DNA of 64,000 nucleotides, taken from contig CAXIYB010000001.1 in assembly GCA_964036665.1 (NCBI GenBank), forward strand, positions 930,001 through 994,000, given 5' to 3'. Shown one piece after another: positions 52,095 through 63,947 of the stretch. This DNA is from Gordius sp. MW1. Its lineage: Eukaryota > Nematomorpha > Gordioida > Gordea > Gordiidae. The notes below the pieces were generated by a model. It worked only from the letters and a program-made list of their open reading frames with translations. It had not been told where the DNA came from and did not search any database. The position numbers and the translations under genes were made by a program. Numbering within the stretch: position 1 is the first letter of the stretch; each line of letters opens with the position of its first letter.

Positions 52095-52647
52095 TTGATA
52101 TTCGATAAATTTCTGTCTAAATTTTTTGATTATTTTTAAATTTTTGTCTAAATTGGTGGATATTCTATAAATTTCTGTCTAAATTTTTTGATTATTTTTA
52201 TATTTTTGTGTAAATTTGTGGATATTCTATAAATTTCTGTCTAAATTTTTTGATTATTTTTAATTTTTGTCTAAATTTGTGTATATTCTATAAATTTCTG
52301 TCTAAATTTTTTGATTCTTTATTTCTCTCTAAATTTGAAAATATTCTATAAATTTCTGTCTAAATTTGTGGATATTCCATAAATTTCTGTCTGAATTTGT
52401 GGATATTCTATAAATTTCTGTCTAAATTTGTGGATATTCGATAAATTTCTGTCTAAATTTGTGGATATTCCATAAATTTCTGTCTGAATTTTTTGATTAT
52501 TTTTAAATTTTTGTCTAAATTTGTGGATATTCTATAAATTTCTGTCTAAATATTTTGATTCTTTAGAAATTTCTCTCTAAATTTGTGGATATTCTATAAA
52601 TTTCTGTCTAAATTTGTGGATATTAGATAAATTTCTGTCTAAATTTT
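52095..52647. repeat. 31-bp minisatellite array A18 (553 bp, shortest)
   Basis: Lineage-d start (GGTGGATATTC) followed by c-like GTCTGAATTTGTGG, then a jump near 52,530 to the TTAGAAATTT and ATTAGATAAA tail. The island-to-island period falls to 1,411 bp, 1,146 bp less than the 2,557-bp standard. This is the smallest repeat unit here and shows that most of the array can be lost. No gene seen. Confidence 0.94.
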
Positions 52648-53505
52648 TAATATTTCTCTGTTTATTTATAAATCCCCCCCCTCACTACGCTACTGGGTAA
52701 AACATACGTTCAATTTCACATAATTTTTAATTTTATGACAACGCATTTATTCATTGTTTTTTTAGTTTCCTCCAATGAATCTTAGAATTTACAATACATC
52801 ATAATTTTGGCCATATTTTTCAATCAAAGATTTAGTACTTACAACCATGGTTTCAGATATACATCGGCAAATTTCAACAAAAAATATGTAATTCTCTTTA
52901 TAATCAAAAATTATTAACTTAAAAAAAATCTAAATCAAAACAAATAATAGATGGCGGTATAAAAGATTGAACTTAAGACTTCATATAGCTTCGAAATATG
53001 ATGAAGACGAATAATAAAAGTAAAATTATGTGTAAAATGTAAAAATAATGATTTATTTATTTGTGTATACCACATTTAAAGATCCATAAAATAAATTTGG
53101 CACAATCATTCTTAGCCACCATGAATTAGATATGCAAAATATCCTTATATATAGCTATCTTCTACATATATATGTATGTATACAATGTATTTATGTATGT
53201 TGCAATGTATTTATGTATGCAATGTATGTATGTATGTACTAAGGTATGTATGTACGTATGTAATGTATTTATGTATGTATGCAATGTGTTTATGTATGTA
53301 TGTATGCATGTTGGGCGCGGGCCCAAATTTTTATTCACGGCCATGTAATGTATTTATGTATGTATGCAATGTGTTTATGTATGCATGTTGGGCGCGGGCC
53401 CAAATTTTTATTCACGGCCCGCCCACTCACGGTGGTATTAAAAAAAAATTCACGCCCACTCACGCTTCTTCTTCTTCTTTATCGTGTTGAAAATCCCACA
53501 GACGG
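52648..53505 (+). repeat. Satellite island 19 (858 bp)
   Basis: Full-length island with C8 and TTTATTTATAAA. Private CTAAATCAAAAC (others CTAAATTAAAAC). Followed by lineage-c sequence. Confidence 0.95.
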
Positions 53506-55204
53506 TTGATATTCGATAAATTTCTGTCTAAATTTTTTGATTATTTTTAAATTTTTGTCTAAATTTGTTGATATTCTATAAATTTCTGTCTAAATTTTTT
53601 GATTATTTTTATATTTTTGTGTAAATTTGTGGATATTCTATAAATTTCTGTCTAAATTTTTTGATTATTTTTAATTTTTGTCTAAATTTGTGTATATTCT
53701 ATAAATTTCTGTCTAAATTTTTTGATTCTTTATTTCTCTCTAAATTTGAAAATATTCTATAAATTTCTGTCTAAATTTGTGGATATTCCATAAATTTCTG
53801 TCTGAATTTGTGGATATTCTATAAATTTCTGTCTAAATTTGTGGATATTCGATAAATTTCTGTCTAAATTTGTGGATATTCCATAAATTTCTGTCTGAAT
53901 TTTTTGATTATTTTTAAATTTTTGTCTAAATTTGTGGATATTCTATAAAGTTCTGTCTAAATTTGTGGATATTCTATAAATTTCTGTCTAAATTTGTGGA
54001 TATTCTATAAATTTCTCTCTAAATTTGTGGATATTCTATAAATTTCTGTCTAAATTTGTGGATATTAGATAAATTTCTGTCTAAATTTTTTGATTATTTT
54101 TAAATTTTTGTCTAAATTTGTGGATATTCTATAAATTTGTGTCTAAACTTTTTGATTCTTTATAAATTTCTGTCTAAATTTGTGGATATTCTATAAATTT
54201 CTGTCTAAATTTTTTGATTCTTTATAAATTTCTCTCTAAATTTGTGGATATTCTATAAATTTCTGTCTAAATTTTTTGATTATTTTTAAATTTATCTCTA
54301 AATTTGTGGATATTCTATAAATTTCTCTCTAAATTTGTGGATATTCTATAAATTTCTGTCTAAATTTGTGGATATTCGATAAATTTCTGTCTAAATTTGT
54401 TGATTATTTTTAAATTTTTGTCTAAATTTGTGGATATTCTATAAATATCTGTCTAAATTTTTTGATTCTTTATAAATTTCTCTCTAAATTTGTGGATATT
54501 CTATAAATTTCTGTCTAAATTTGTGGATATTCGATAAATTTCTGTCTAACTTTGTGGATATTCGATAAATTCCTGTCTAAATTTTTTTGATTATTTTTAA
54601 ATTTCTCTCTAAATTTGTGGATATTCTATAAATTTCTCTCTAAATTTGTGGTTTTTTTATAAATTTCTGTATAAATTTTTTGATTATTTTTAATTTTTGT
54701 CTAAATTTGTGGATATTCTATAAATTTCTGTCTAAATTTTTTGATTCTTTATAAATTTCTCTCTAAATTTGACAATATTCTATAAATTTCTGTCTAAATT
54801 TGTGGATATTCGATAAATTTCTGTCTAAATTTGTGGATATTCGATAAATTTCTGTCTAAATTTTTTGATTATTTTTAAATTTTTGTCTAAATTTGTGGAT
54901 ATTCTATAAATTTCTGTCGAAATTTGTGGATATTCGATAAAGTTCTGTCTAAATTTGTGGATATTCTATAAATTTCTCTCTAAATTTGTGGATATTCTAT
55001 AAATTCTGTCTAAATTTGTGGATATTCGATAAATTTCTGTCTAAATTTTTTGATTATTTTTAAATTTTTGTCTAAATTTGTGGATATTCTATAAATTTCT
55101 GTCTAAATATTTTGATTCTTTAGAAATTTCTCTCTAAATTTGTGGATATTCTATAAATTTCTGTCTAAATTTGTGGATATTAGATAAATTTCTGTCTAAA
55201 TTTT
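53506..55204. repeat. 31-bp minisatellite array A19 (1,699 bp, lineage c)
   Basis: Lineage-c order with AAATTTATCTC (about 54,290) and ATAAATATCTG (about 54,442) but without CTATTAATTTCTC or TTTTCTGATTATT. It is therefore intermediate between A15 and A16/A17. No gene seen. Confidence 0.95.
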
Positions 55205-56062
55205 TAATATTTCTCTGTTTATCTATAAATCCCCCCCCTCACTACGCTACTGGGTAAAACATACGTTCAATTTCACATAATTTTTAATTTTATGACAACG
55301 CATTTATTCATTGTTTTTTTAGTTTCCTCCAATGAATCTTAGAATTTACAATACATCATAATTTTGGCCATATTTTTCAATCAAAGATTTAGTACTTACA
55401 ACCATGGTTTCAGATATACATCGGCAAATTTCAACAAAAAATATGTAATTCTCTTTATAATCAAAAATTATTAACTTAAAAAAAATCTAAATTAAAACAA
55501 ATAATAGATGGCGGTATAAAAGATTGAACTTAAGACTTCATATAGCTTCGAAATATGATGTAGACGAATAATAAAAGTAAAATTATGTGTAAAATGTAAA
55601 AATAATGATTTATTTATTTGTGTATACCACATTTAAAGATCCATAAAATAAATTTGGCACAATCATTCTTAGCCACCATGAATTAGATATGCAAAATATC
55701 CTTATATATAGCTATCTTCTACATATATATGTATGTATACAATGTATTTATGTATGTTGCAATGTATTTATGTATGCAATGTATGTATGTATGTACTAAG
55801 GTATGTATGTACGTATGTAATGTATTTATGTATGTATGCAATGTGTTTATGTATGTATGTATGCATGTTGGGCGCGGGCCCAAATTTTTATTCACGGCCA
55901 TGTAATGTATTTATGTATGTATGCAATGTGTTTATGTATGCATGTTGGGCGCGGGCCCAAATTTTTATTCACGGCCCGCCCACTCACGGTGGTATTAAAA
56001 AAAAATTCACGCCCACTCACGCTTCTTCTTCTTCTTTATCGTGTTGAAAATCCCACAGACGG
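55205..56062 (+). repeat. Satellite island 20 (858 bp)
   Basis: Full-length island with C8 and GATGTAGACG, shared only with island 18. Followed by a lineage-d start and then the longest array. Confidence 0.95.
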
Positions 56063-59000
56063 TTGATATTCGATAAATTTCTGTCTAAATTTTTTGATTA
56101 TTTTTAAATTTTTGTCTAAATTGGTGGATATTCTATAAATTTCTGTCTAAATTTTTTGATTATTTTTATATTTTTGTGTAAATTTGTGGATATTCTATAA
56201 ATTTCTGTCTAAATTTTTTGATTATTTTTAATTTTTGTCTAAATTTGTGTATATTCTATAAATTTCTGTCTAAATTTGTGGATATTCCATAAATTTCTGT
56301 CTGAATTTTTTGATTATTTTTAAATTTTTGTCTAAATTTGTGGATATTCTATAAATTTCTGTCTAAATTTGTGGATATTCTATAAATTTCTGTCTAAATT
56401 TGTGGATATTCGATAAAGTTCTGTCTAAATTTTTTGATTATTTTTAAATTTTTGTCTAAATTTGTGGATATTCTATAAATTTCTCTCTAAAGTTGTGGAT
56501 ATTCTATAAATTTCTGTCTAAATTTGTGGATATTCGATAAATTTCTGTCTAAATTTTTTGATTATTTTTAAATTTTTGTCTAAATTTGTGGATATTCTAT
56601 AAATTTCTGTCTAAACTTTTTGATTCTTTATAAATTTCTGTCTAAATTTGTGGATATTCTATAAATTTCTGTCTAAATTTGTGGATATTCGATAAATTTC
56701 TGTCTAACTTTGTGGATATTTGATAAATTTCTGTCTAAATTTTTTTGATTATTTTTAAATTTCTCTCTAAATTTGTGGATATTCTATAAATTTCTCTCTA
56801 AATTTGTGGTTTTTTTATAAATTTCTGTCTAAATTTTTTGATTATTTTTAATTTTTGTCTAAATTTGTGGATATTCTATAAATTTCTGTCTAAGTTTTTT
56901 GATTCTTTATAAATTTCTCTCTAAATTTGAGAATATTCTATAAATTTCTGTCTAAATTTGTGGATATTCGATAAATTTCTGTGTGAATTTTTTGATTATT
57001 TTTAAATTTTTGTCTAAATTTGTGGATATTCTATAAATTTCTGTCTAAATATTTTGATTCTTTATAAATTTCTCTCTAAATTTGTGGATATTCTATAAAT
57101 TTCTGTCTAAATTTGTATATGTTAGATAAATTTCTGTCTAAATTTTTTGATTATTTTTAAATTTTTGTCTAAATTTGTGGATATTCTATAAATTTCTGAC
57201 TAAATTTGTGGATATTCGATATATTTTTGTCTACATTTTTTGATTATTTTTAAATTTTTGTCTAAATTAGTGGATATTCTATAAATTTCTGTCTAAATTT
57301 GTATATGTTAGATAAATTTCTGTCTAAATTTTTTGATTATTTTTAAATTTTTGTCTAAATTAGTGGATATTCTATAAATTTCTCTCTAATTTTGTGCATA
57401 TTCTATAAATTTCTGTCTAAATTTTTTGATTATTTTTAATTTTTGTCTAAATTTGTGTATATTCTATAAATTTCTGTCTAAATTTTTTGATTCTTTATAA
57501 ATTTCTCTCTAAATTTGTGGATATTCTATAAATTTCTGTCTAAATTTGTGGATATTCGATAAATTTCTGTCTAAATTTGTGTATATTCGATAAATTTCTG
57601 TCTAAATTTTTTTGATTATTTTTAAATTTCTCATTAAATTTGTGGATATTCTATAAATTTCTCTCTAAATTTCTGGATATTCTATAAATTTCTATCTAAA
57701 TTTTTTGATTATTTTTAATTTTTGTTAAATTTGTGTATATTCTATAAATTTCTGTCTAAATTTTTTGATTCTTTATAAATTTCTCTCTAAATTTGAGAAT
57801 ATTCTATAAATTTCTGTCTAAATTTGTGGATATTCCATAAATTTCTGTCTGAATTTTTTGATTATTTTTAAATTTTTGTCTAAATTTGTGGATATTCTAT
57901 AAATTTCTGTCTAAATTTATGTATTATTTTTATATTTTTGTGTAAATTTGTGGATATTCTATAAATTTCTGTCTAAATTTTTTGATTCTTTAAATTTCTG
58001 TCTAAATTTGTGGATATTCTATAAATTTCTGTCTAAATTTGTGGATATTCGATAAATTTCTGTCTAAATTTGTGTATATTCGATAAATTTCTGTCTAAAT
58101 TTTTTTGATTATTTTTAAATTTCTCATTAAATTTGTGGATATTCTATAAATTTCTATCTAAATTTTTTGATTATTTTTAATTTTTGTCTAAATTTGTGTA
58201 TATTCTATAAATTTCTGTCTAAATTTTTTGATTCTTTATAAATTTCTCTCTAAATTTGAGAATATTCTATAAATTTCTCTCTAAATTTGAGAATATTCCA
58301 TAAATTTCTGTCTGAATTTTTTGATTATTTTTAAATTTTTGTCTAAATTTGTGGATATTCTATAAATTTCTGTCTAAATTTGTGGATATTCTATAAATTT
58401 CTGTCTAAATTTGTGGATATTCGATAAAGTTCTGTCTAAATTTGTGGATATTCTATAAATTTCTCTCTAAATTTGTGGATATTCTATAAATTTCTGTCTA
58501 AATTTGTGGATATTCGATAAATTTCTGTCTAAATTTTTTGATTATTTTTAAATTTCTGTCTAAATTTGTGGATATTCTATAAATTTCTCTCTAAATTTGA
58601 GGATATTCTATAAATTTCTGTCTAAATTTGTGGATATTCGATAAATTTCTGTCTAAATTTGTTGATTATTTTTAAATTTTTGTCTAAATTTGTGGACATT
58701 CTATAAATTTCTGTCTAAATTTTTTGATTCTTTATAAATTTCTCTCTAAATTTGTGGATATTCTATAAATTTCTGTCTAAATTTGTGCATATTGGATAAA
58801 TTTCTGTCTAACTTTGTGGATATTCGATAAATTTCTGTCTAAATTTTTTTGATTATTTTTAAATTTCTCTCTAAATTTGTGGATATTCTATAAATTTCTC
58901 TCTAAATTTGTGGTTTTTTTATAAATTTCTGTCTAAATTTTTTGATTATTTTTAATTTTTGTCTAAATTTGTGTATATTCTATAAATTTCTGTCTAAATT

Positions 59001-59457
59001 TTTTGATTCTTTATAAATTTCTCTCTAAATTTGAGAATATTCTATAAATTTCTGTCTAAATTTGTGGATATTCCATAAATTTCTGTCTGAATTTTTTGAT
59101 TATTTTTAAATTTTTGTCTAAATTTGTGGATATTCTATAAATTTCTGTCTAAATTTGTGGATATTCTATAAATTTCTGTCTAAATTTGTGGATATTCTAT
59201 AAATTTCTGTCTAAATTTGTGGATATTCGATAAATTTCTGTCTAAATTTGTGGATATTCCATAAATTTCTGTCTGAATTTTTTGATTATTTTTAAATTTT
59301 TGTCTAAATTTGTGGATATTCTATAAAGTTCTGTCTAAATTTGTGGATATTCTATAAATTTCTCTCTAAATTTGTGGATATTCTATAAATTTCTGTCTAA
59401 ATTTGTGGATATTCGATAAATTTCTGTCTAAATTTTTTGATTATTTTTAAATTTCTC

Positions 59458-61130
59458 TCTAAATTTGTGGATATTCTATAAATTTTTCTCTAAATTTGTG
59501 GATATTCTATAAATTTCTGTCTAAATTTGTGGATATTCGATAAATTTCTGTCTAAATTTGTTGATTATTTTTAAATTTTTGTCTAAATTTGTGGATATTC
59601 TATAAATTTCTGTCTAAATTTTTTGATTCTTTATAAATTTCTCTCTAAATTTGTGGATATTCTATAAATTTCTGTCTAAATTTGTGGATATTCGATAAAT
59701 TTCTGTCTAACTTTGTGGATATTCGATAAATTCCTGTCTAAATTTTTTTGATTATTTTTAAATTTCTCTCTAAATTTGTGGATATTCTATAAATTTCTGT
59801 CTAAATTTTTTGATTATTTTTAAATTTTTGTCTAAATTTGTGGATATTCTATAAATTTTTGTCTAAATTTTTTGATTCTTTGTAAATTTCTGTCTAAATT
59901 TGTGGATATTCTATAAATTTCTGTCTAAATTTTTTGATTCTTTATAAATTTCTCTCTAAATTTGTGGATATTCTATAAATTTCTGTCTAAATTTGTGGAT
60001 ATTCGATAAATTTCTGTCTAAATTTGTGGATATTCGATAAATTTCTGTCTAAATTTTTTGATTATTTTTAAATTTTTGTCTAAATTTGTGGATATTCTAT
60101 AAATTTCTGTCGAAATTTGTGGGTATTCGATAAAGTTCTGTCTAAATTTGTGGATATTCTATAAATTTCTCTCTAAATTTGTGGATATTCTATAAATTCT
60201 GTCTAAATTTGTGGATATTCGATAAATTTCTGTCTAAATTTTTTGATTATTTTTAAATTTTTGTCTAAATTTGTGGATATTCTATAAATTTTTGTCTAAA
60301 TTTTTTGATTCTTTGTAAATTTCTGTCTAAATTTGTGGATATTCTATAAATTTCTGTCTAAATTTTTTGATTCTTTATAAATTTCTCTCTAAATTTGTGG
60401 ATATTCTATAAATTTCTGTCTAAATTTGTGGATATTCTATAAATTTCTGTCTAAATTTGTGGATATTCTATAAATTTCTGTCTAAATTTGAGGATATTCG
60501 ATAAATTTCTGTCTAAATTTGTGGATATTCCATAAATTTCTGTCTGAATTTTTTGATTATTTTTAAATTTTTGTCTAAATTTGTGGATATTCGATAAAGT
60601 TCTGTCTAAATTTGTGGATATTCTATAAATCTCTCTCTAAATTTGTGGATATTCTATAAATTTCTGTCTAAATTTGTGGATATTCGATAAATTTCTGTCT
60701 AAATTTTTTGATTATTTTTAAATTTCTCTCTAAATTTGTGGATATTCTATAAATTTCTCTCTAAATTTGTGGATATTCTATAAATTTCTGTCTAAATTTG
60801 TGGATATTCGATAAATTTCTGTCTAAATATGTTGATTATTTTTAAATTTTTGTCTAAATTTGTGGATATTCTATAAATTTCTGTCTAAATTTTTTGATTC
60901 TTTATAAATTTCTCTCTAAATTTGTGGATATTCTATAAATTTCTGTCTAAATTTGTGGATATTCGATAAATTTCTGTCTAACTTTGTGGATATTCGATAA
61001 ATTTCTGTCTAAATTTTTTTGATTATTTTTAAATTTCTCTCTAAATTTGTGGATATTCTATAAATTTCTCTCTAAATTTGTGGTTTTTTTATAAATTTCT
61101 GTATAAATTTTTTGATTATTTTTAATTTTG
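59458..61130. repeat. 1,673-bp tandem duplication, copy 1
   Basis: A block of about 54 monomers repeated immediately downstream. Landmarks at a constant 1,673-bp offset are AATTTTTCTC (59,481), GTGGGTATTCG (60,119), TTTGAGGATATTCG (60,488), AATCTCTCTC (60,628) and TAAATATGTTG (60,823). The left identity limit is where TCTC changes to TGTC. No gene. Confidence 0.88.
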
Positions 61131-62803
61131 TCTAAATTTGTGGATATTCTATAAATTTTTCTCTAAATTTGTGGATATTCTATAAATTTCTGTCTAAATT
61201 TGTGGATATTCGATAAATTTCTGTCTAAATTTGTTGATTATTTTTAAATTTTTGTCTAAATTTGTGGATATTCTATAAATTTCTGTCTAAATTTTTTGAT
61301 TCTTTATAAATTTCTCTCTAAATTTGTGGATATTCTATAAATTTCTGTCTAAATTTGTGGATATTCGATAAATTTCTGTCTAACTTTGTGGATATTCGAT
61401 AAATTCCTGTCTAAATTTTTTTGATTATTTTTAAATTTCTCTCTAAATTTGTGGATATTCTATAAATTTCTGTCTAAATTTTTTGATTATTTTTAAATTT
61501 TTGTCTAAATTTGTGGATATTCTATAAATTTTTGTCTAAATTTTTTGATTCTTTGTAAATTTCTGTCTAAATTTGTGGATATTCTATAAATTTCTGTCTA
61601 AATTTTTTGATTCTTTATAAATTTCTCTCTAAATTTGTGGATATTCTATAAATTTCTGTCTAAATTTGTGGATATTCGATAAATTTCTGTCTAAATTTGT
61701 GGATATTCGATAAATTTCTGTCTAAATTTTTTGATTATTTTTAAATTTTTGTCTAAATTTGTGGATATTCTATAAATTTCTGTCGAAATTTGTGGGTATT
61801 CGATAAAGTTCTGTCTAAATTTGTGGATATTCTATAAATTTCTCTCTAAATTTGTGGATATTCTATAAATTCTGTCTAAATTTGTGGATATTCGATAAAT
61901 TTCTGTCTAAATTTTTTGATTATTTTTAAATTTTTGTCTAAATTTGTGGATATTCTATAAATTTTTGTCTAAATTTTTTGATTCTTTGTAAATTTCTGTC
62001 TAAATTTGTGGATATTCTATAAATTTCTGTCTAAATTTTTTGATTCTTTATAAATTTCTCTCTAAATTTGTGGATATTCTATAAATTTCTGTCTAAATTT
62101 GTGGATATTCTATAAATTTCTGTCTAAATTTGTGGATATTCTATAAATTTCTGTCTAAATTTGAGGATATTCGATAAATTTCTGTCTAAATTTGTGGATA
62201 TTCCATAAATTTCTGTCTGAATTTTTTGATTATTTTTAAATTTTTGTCTAAATTTGTGGATATTCGATAAAGTTCTGTCTAAATTTGTGGATATTCTATA
62301 AATCTCTCTCTAAATTTGTGGATATTCTATAAATTTCTGTCTAAATTTGTGGATATTCGATAAATTTCTGTCTAAATTTTTTGATTATTTTTAAATTTCT
62401 CTCTAAATTTGTGGATATTCTATAAATTTCTCTCTAAATTTGTGGATATTCTATAAATTTCTGTCTAAATTTGTGGATATTCGATAAATTTCTGTCTAAA
62501 TATGTTGATTATTTTTAAATTTTTGTCTAAATTTGTGGATATTCTATAAATTTCTGTCTAAATTTTTTGATTCTTTATAAATTTCTCTCTAAATTTGTGG
62601 ATATTCTATAAATTTCTGTCTAAATTTGTGGATATTCGATAAATTTCTGTCTAACTTTGTGGATATTCGATAAATTTCTGTCTAAATTTTTTTGATTATT
62701 TTTAAATTTCTCTCTAAATTTGTGGATATTCTATAAATTTCTCTCTAAATTTGTGGTTTTTTTATAAATTTCTGTATAAATTTTTTGATTATTTTTAATT
62801 TTG
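61131..62803. repeat. 1,673-bp tandem duplication, copy 2
   Basis: Second copy with the same rare variants at 61,154, 61,792, 62,161, 62,301 and 62,496. No difference was noticed. The rare variants GTGGGTATTCG and AATCTCTCTC occur only in these two copies in this window, which points to a very recent event (or an assembly duplication). Confidence 0.88.
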
Positions 62804-63087
62804 TCTAAATTTGTGGATATTCTATAAATTTCTGTCTAAATTTTTTGATTCTTTATAAATTTCTCTCTAAATTTGACAATATTCTATAAATTTCTGTCTA
62901 AATTTGTGGATATTCGATAAATTTCTGTCTAAATTTTTTGATTATTTTTAAATTTTTGTCTAAATTTGTGGATATTCTATAAATTTCTGTCTAAATATTT
63001 TGATTCTTTAGAAATTTCTCTCTAAATTTGTGGATATTCTAAAAATTTCTGTTTTGTGGATATTAGATAAATTTCTGTCTAAATTTT

Positions 63088-63947
63088 TAATATTTCTCTG
63101 TTTATCTATAAATCCCCCCCCCCTCACTACGCTACTGGGTAAAACATACGTTCAATTTCACATAATTTTTAATTTTATGACAACGCATTTATTCATTGTT
63201 TTTTTAGTTTCCTCCAATGAATCTTAGAATTTACAATACATCATAATTTTGGCCATATTTTTCAATCAAAGATTTAGTACTTACAACCATGGTTTCAGAT
63301 ATACATCGGCAAATTTCAACAAAAAATATGTAATTCTCTTTATAATCAAAAATTATTAACTTAAAAAAAATCTAAATTAAAACAAATAATAGATGGCGGT
63401 ATAAAAGATTGAACTTAAGACTTCATATAGCTTCGAAATATGATGAAGACGAATAATAAAAGTAAAATTATGTGTAAAATGTAAAAATAATGATTTATCT
63501 ATTTGTGTATACCACATTTAAAGATCCATAAAATAAATTTGGCACAATCATTCTTAGCCACCATGAATTAGATATGCAAAATATCCTTATATATAGCTAT
63601 CTTCTACATATATATGTATGTATACAATGTATTTATGTATGTTGCAATGTATTTATGTATGCAATGTATGTATGTATGTACTAAGGTATGTATGTACGTA
63701 TGTAATGTATTTATGTATGTATGCAATGTGTTTATGTATGTATGTATGCATGTTGGGCGCGGGCCCAAATTTTTATTCACGGCCATGTAATGTATTTATG
63801 TATGTATGCAATGTGTTTATGTATGCATGTTGGGCGCGGGCCCAAATTTTTATTCACGGCCCGCCCACTCACGGTGGTATTAAAAAAAAATTCACGCCCA
63901 CTCACGCTTCTTCTTCTTCTTTATCGTGTTGAAAATCCCACAGACGG
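63088..63947 (+). repeat. Satellite island 21 (860 bp)
   Basis: Full-length island with C10. Private TTATCTATTTGTG (others TTATTTATTTGTG, near 63,496). Left flank shares the AAAAATTTCTGTTTTGTGG deletion with islands 3 and 11. Confidence 0.95.

Larger units (their letters stand above)
56063..63087. repeat. 31-bp minisatellite array A20 (7,025 bp, longest)
   Basis: Lineage-d start, then L module with GTATATGTTAGAT twice (57,115 and 57,301; 186 bp = 6 monomers apart), and CTCATTAAATTTG repeated (about 57,630 and 58,123). TTTGAGGATATTC, GTGGACATTC (58,691) and GTGCATATTGG (about 58,786) follow. The right half contains an exact-period tandem duplication of 1,673 bp (separate entries). It ends with the AAAAATTTCTGTTTTGTGG deletion of the 3/11/21 type. 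About 227 monomers with no island and no gene. Confidence 0.94.
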
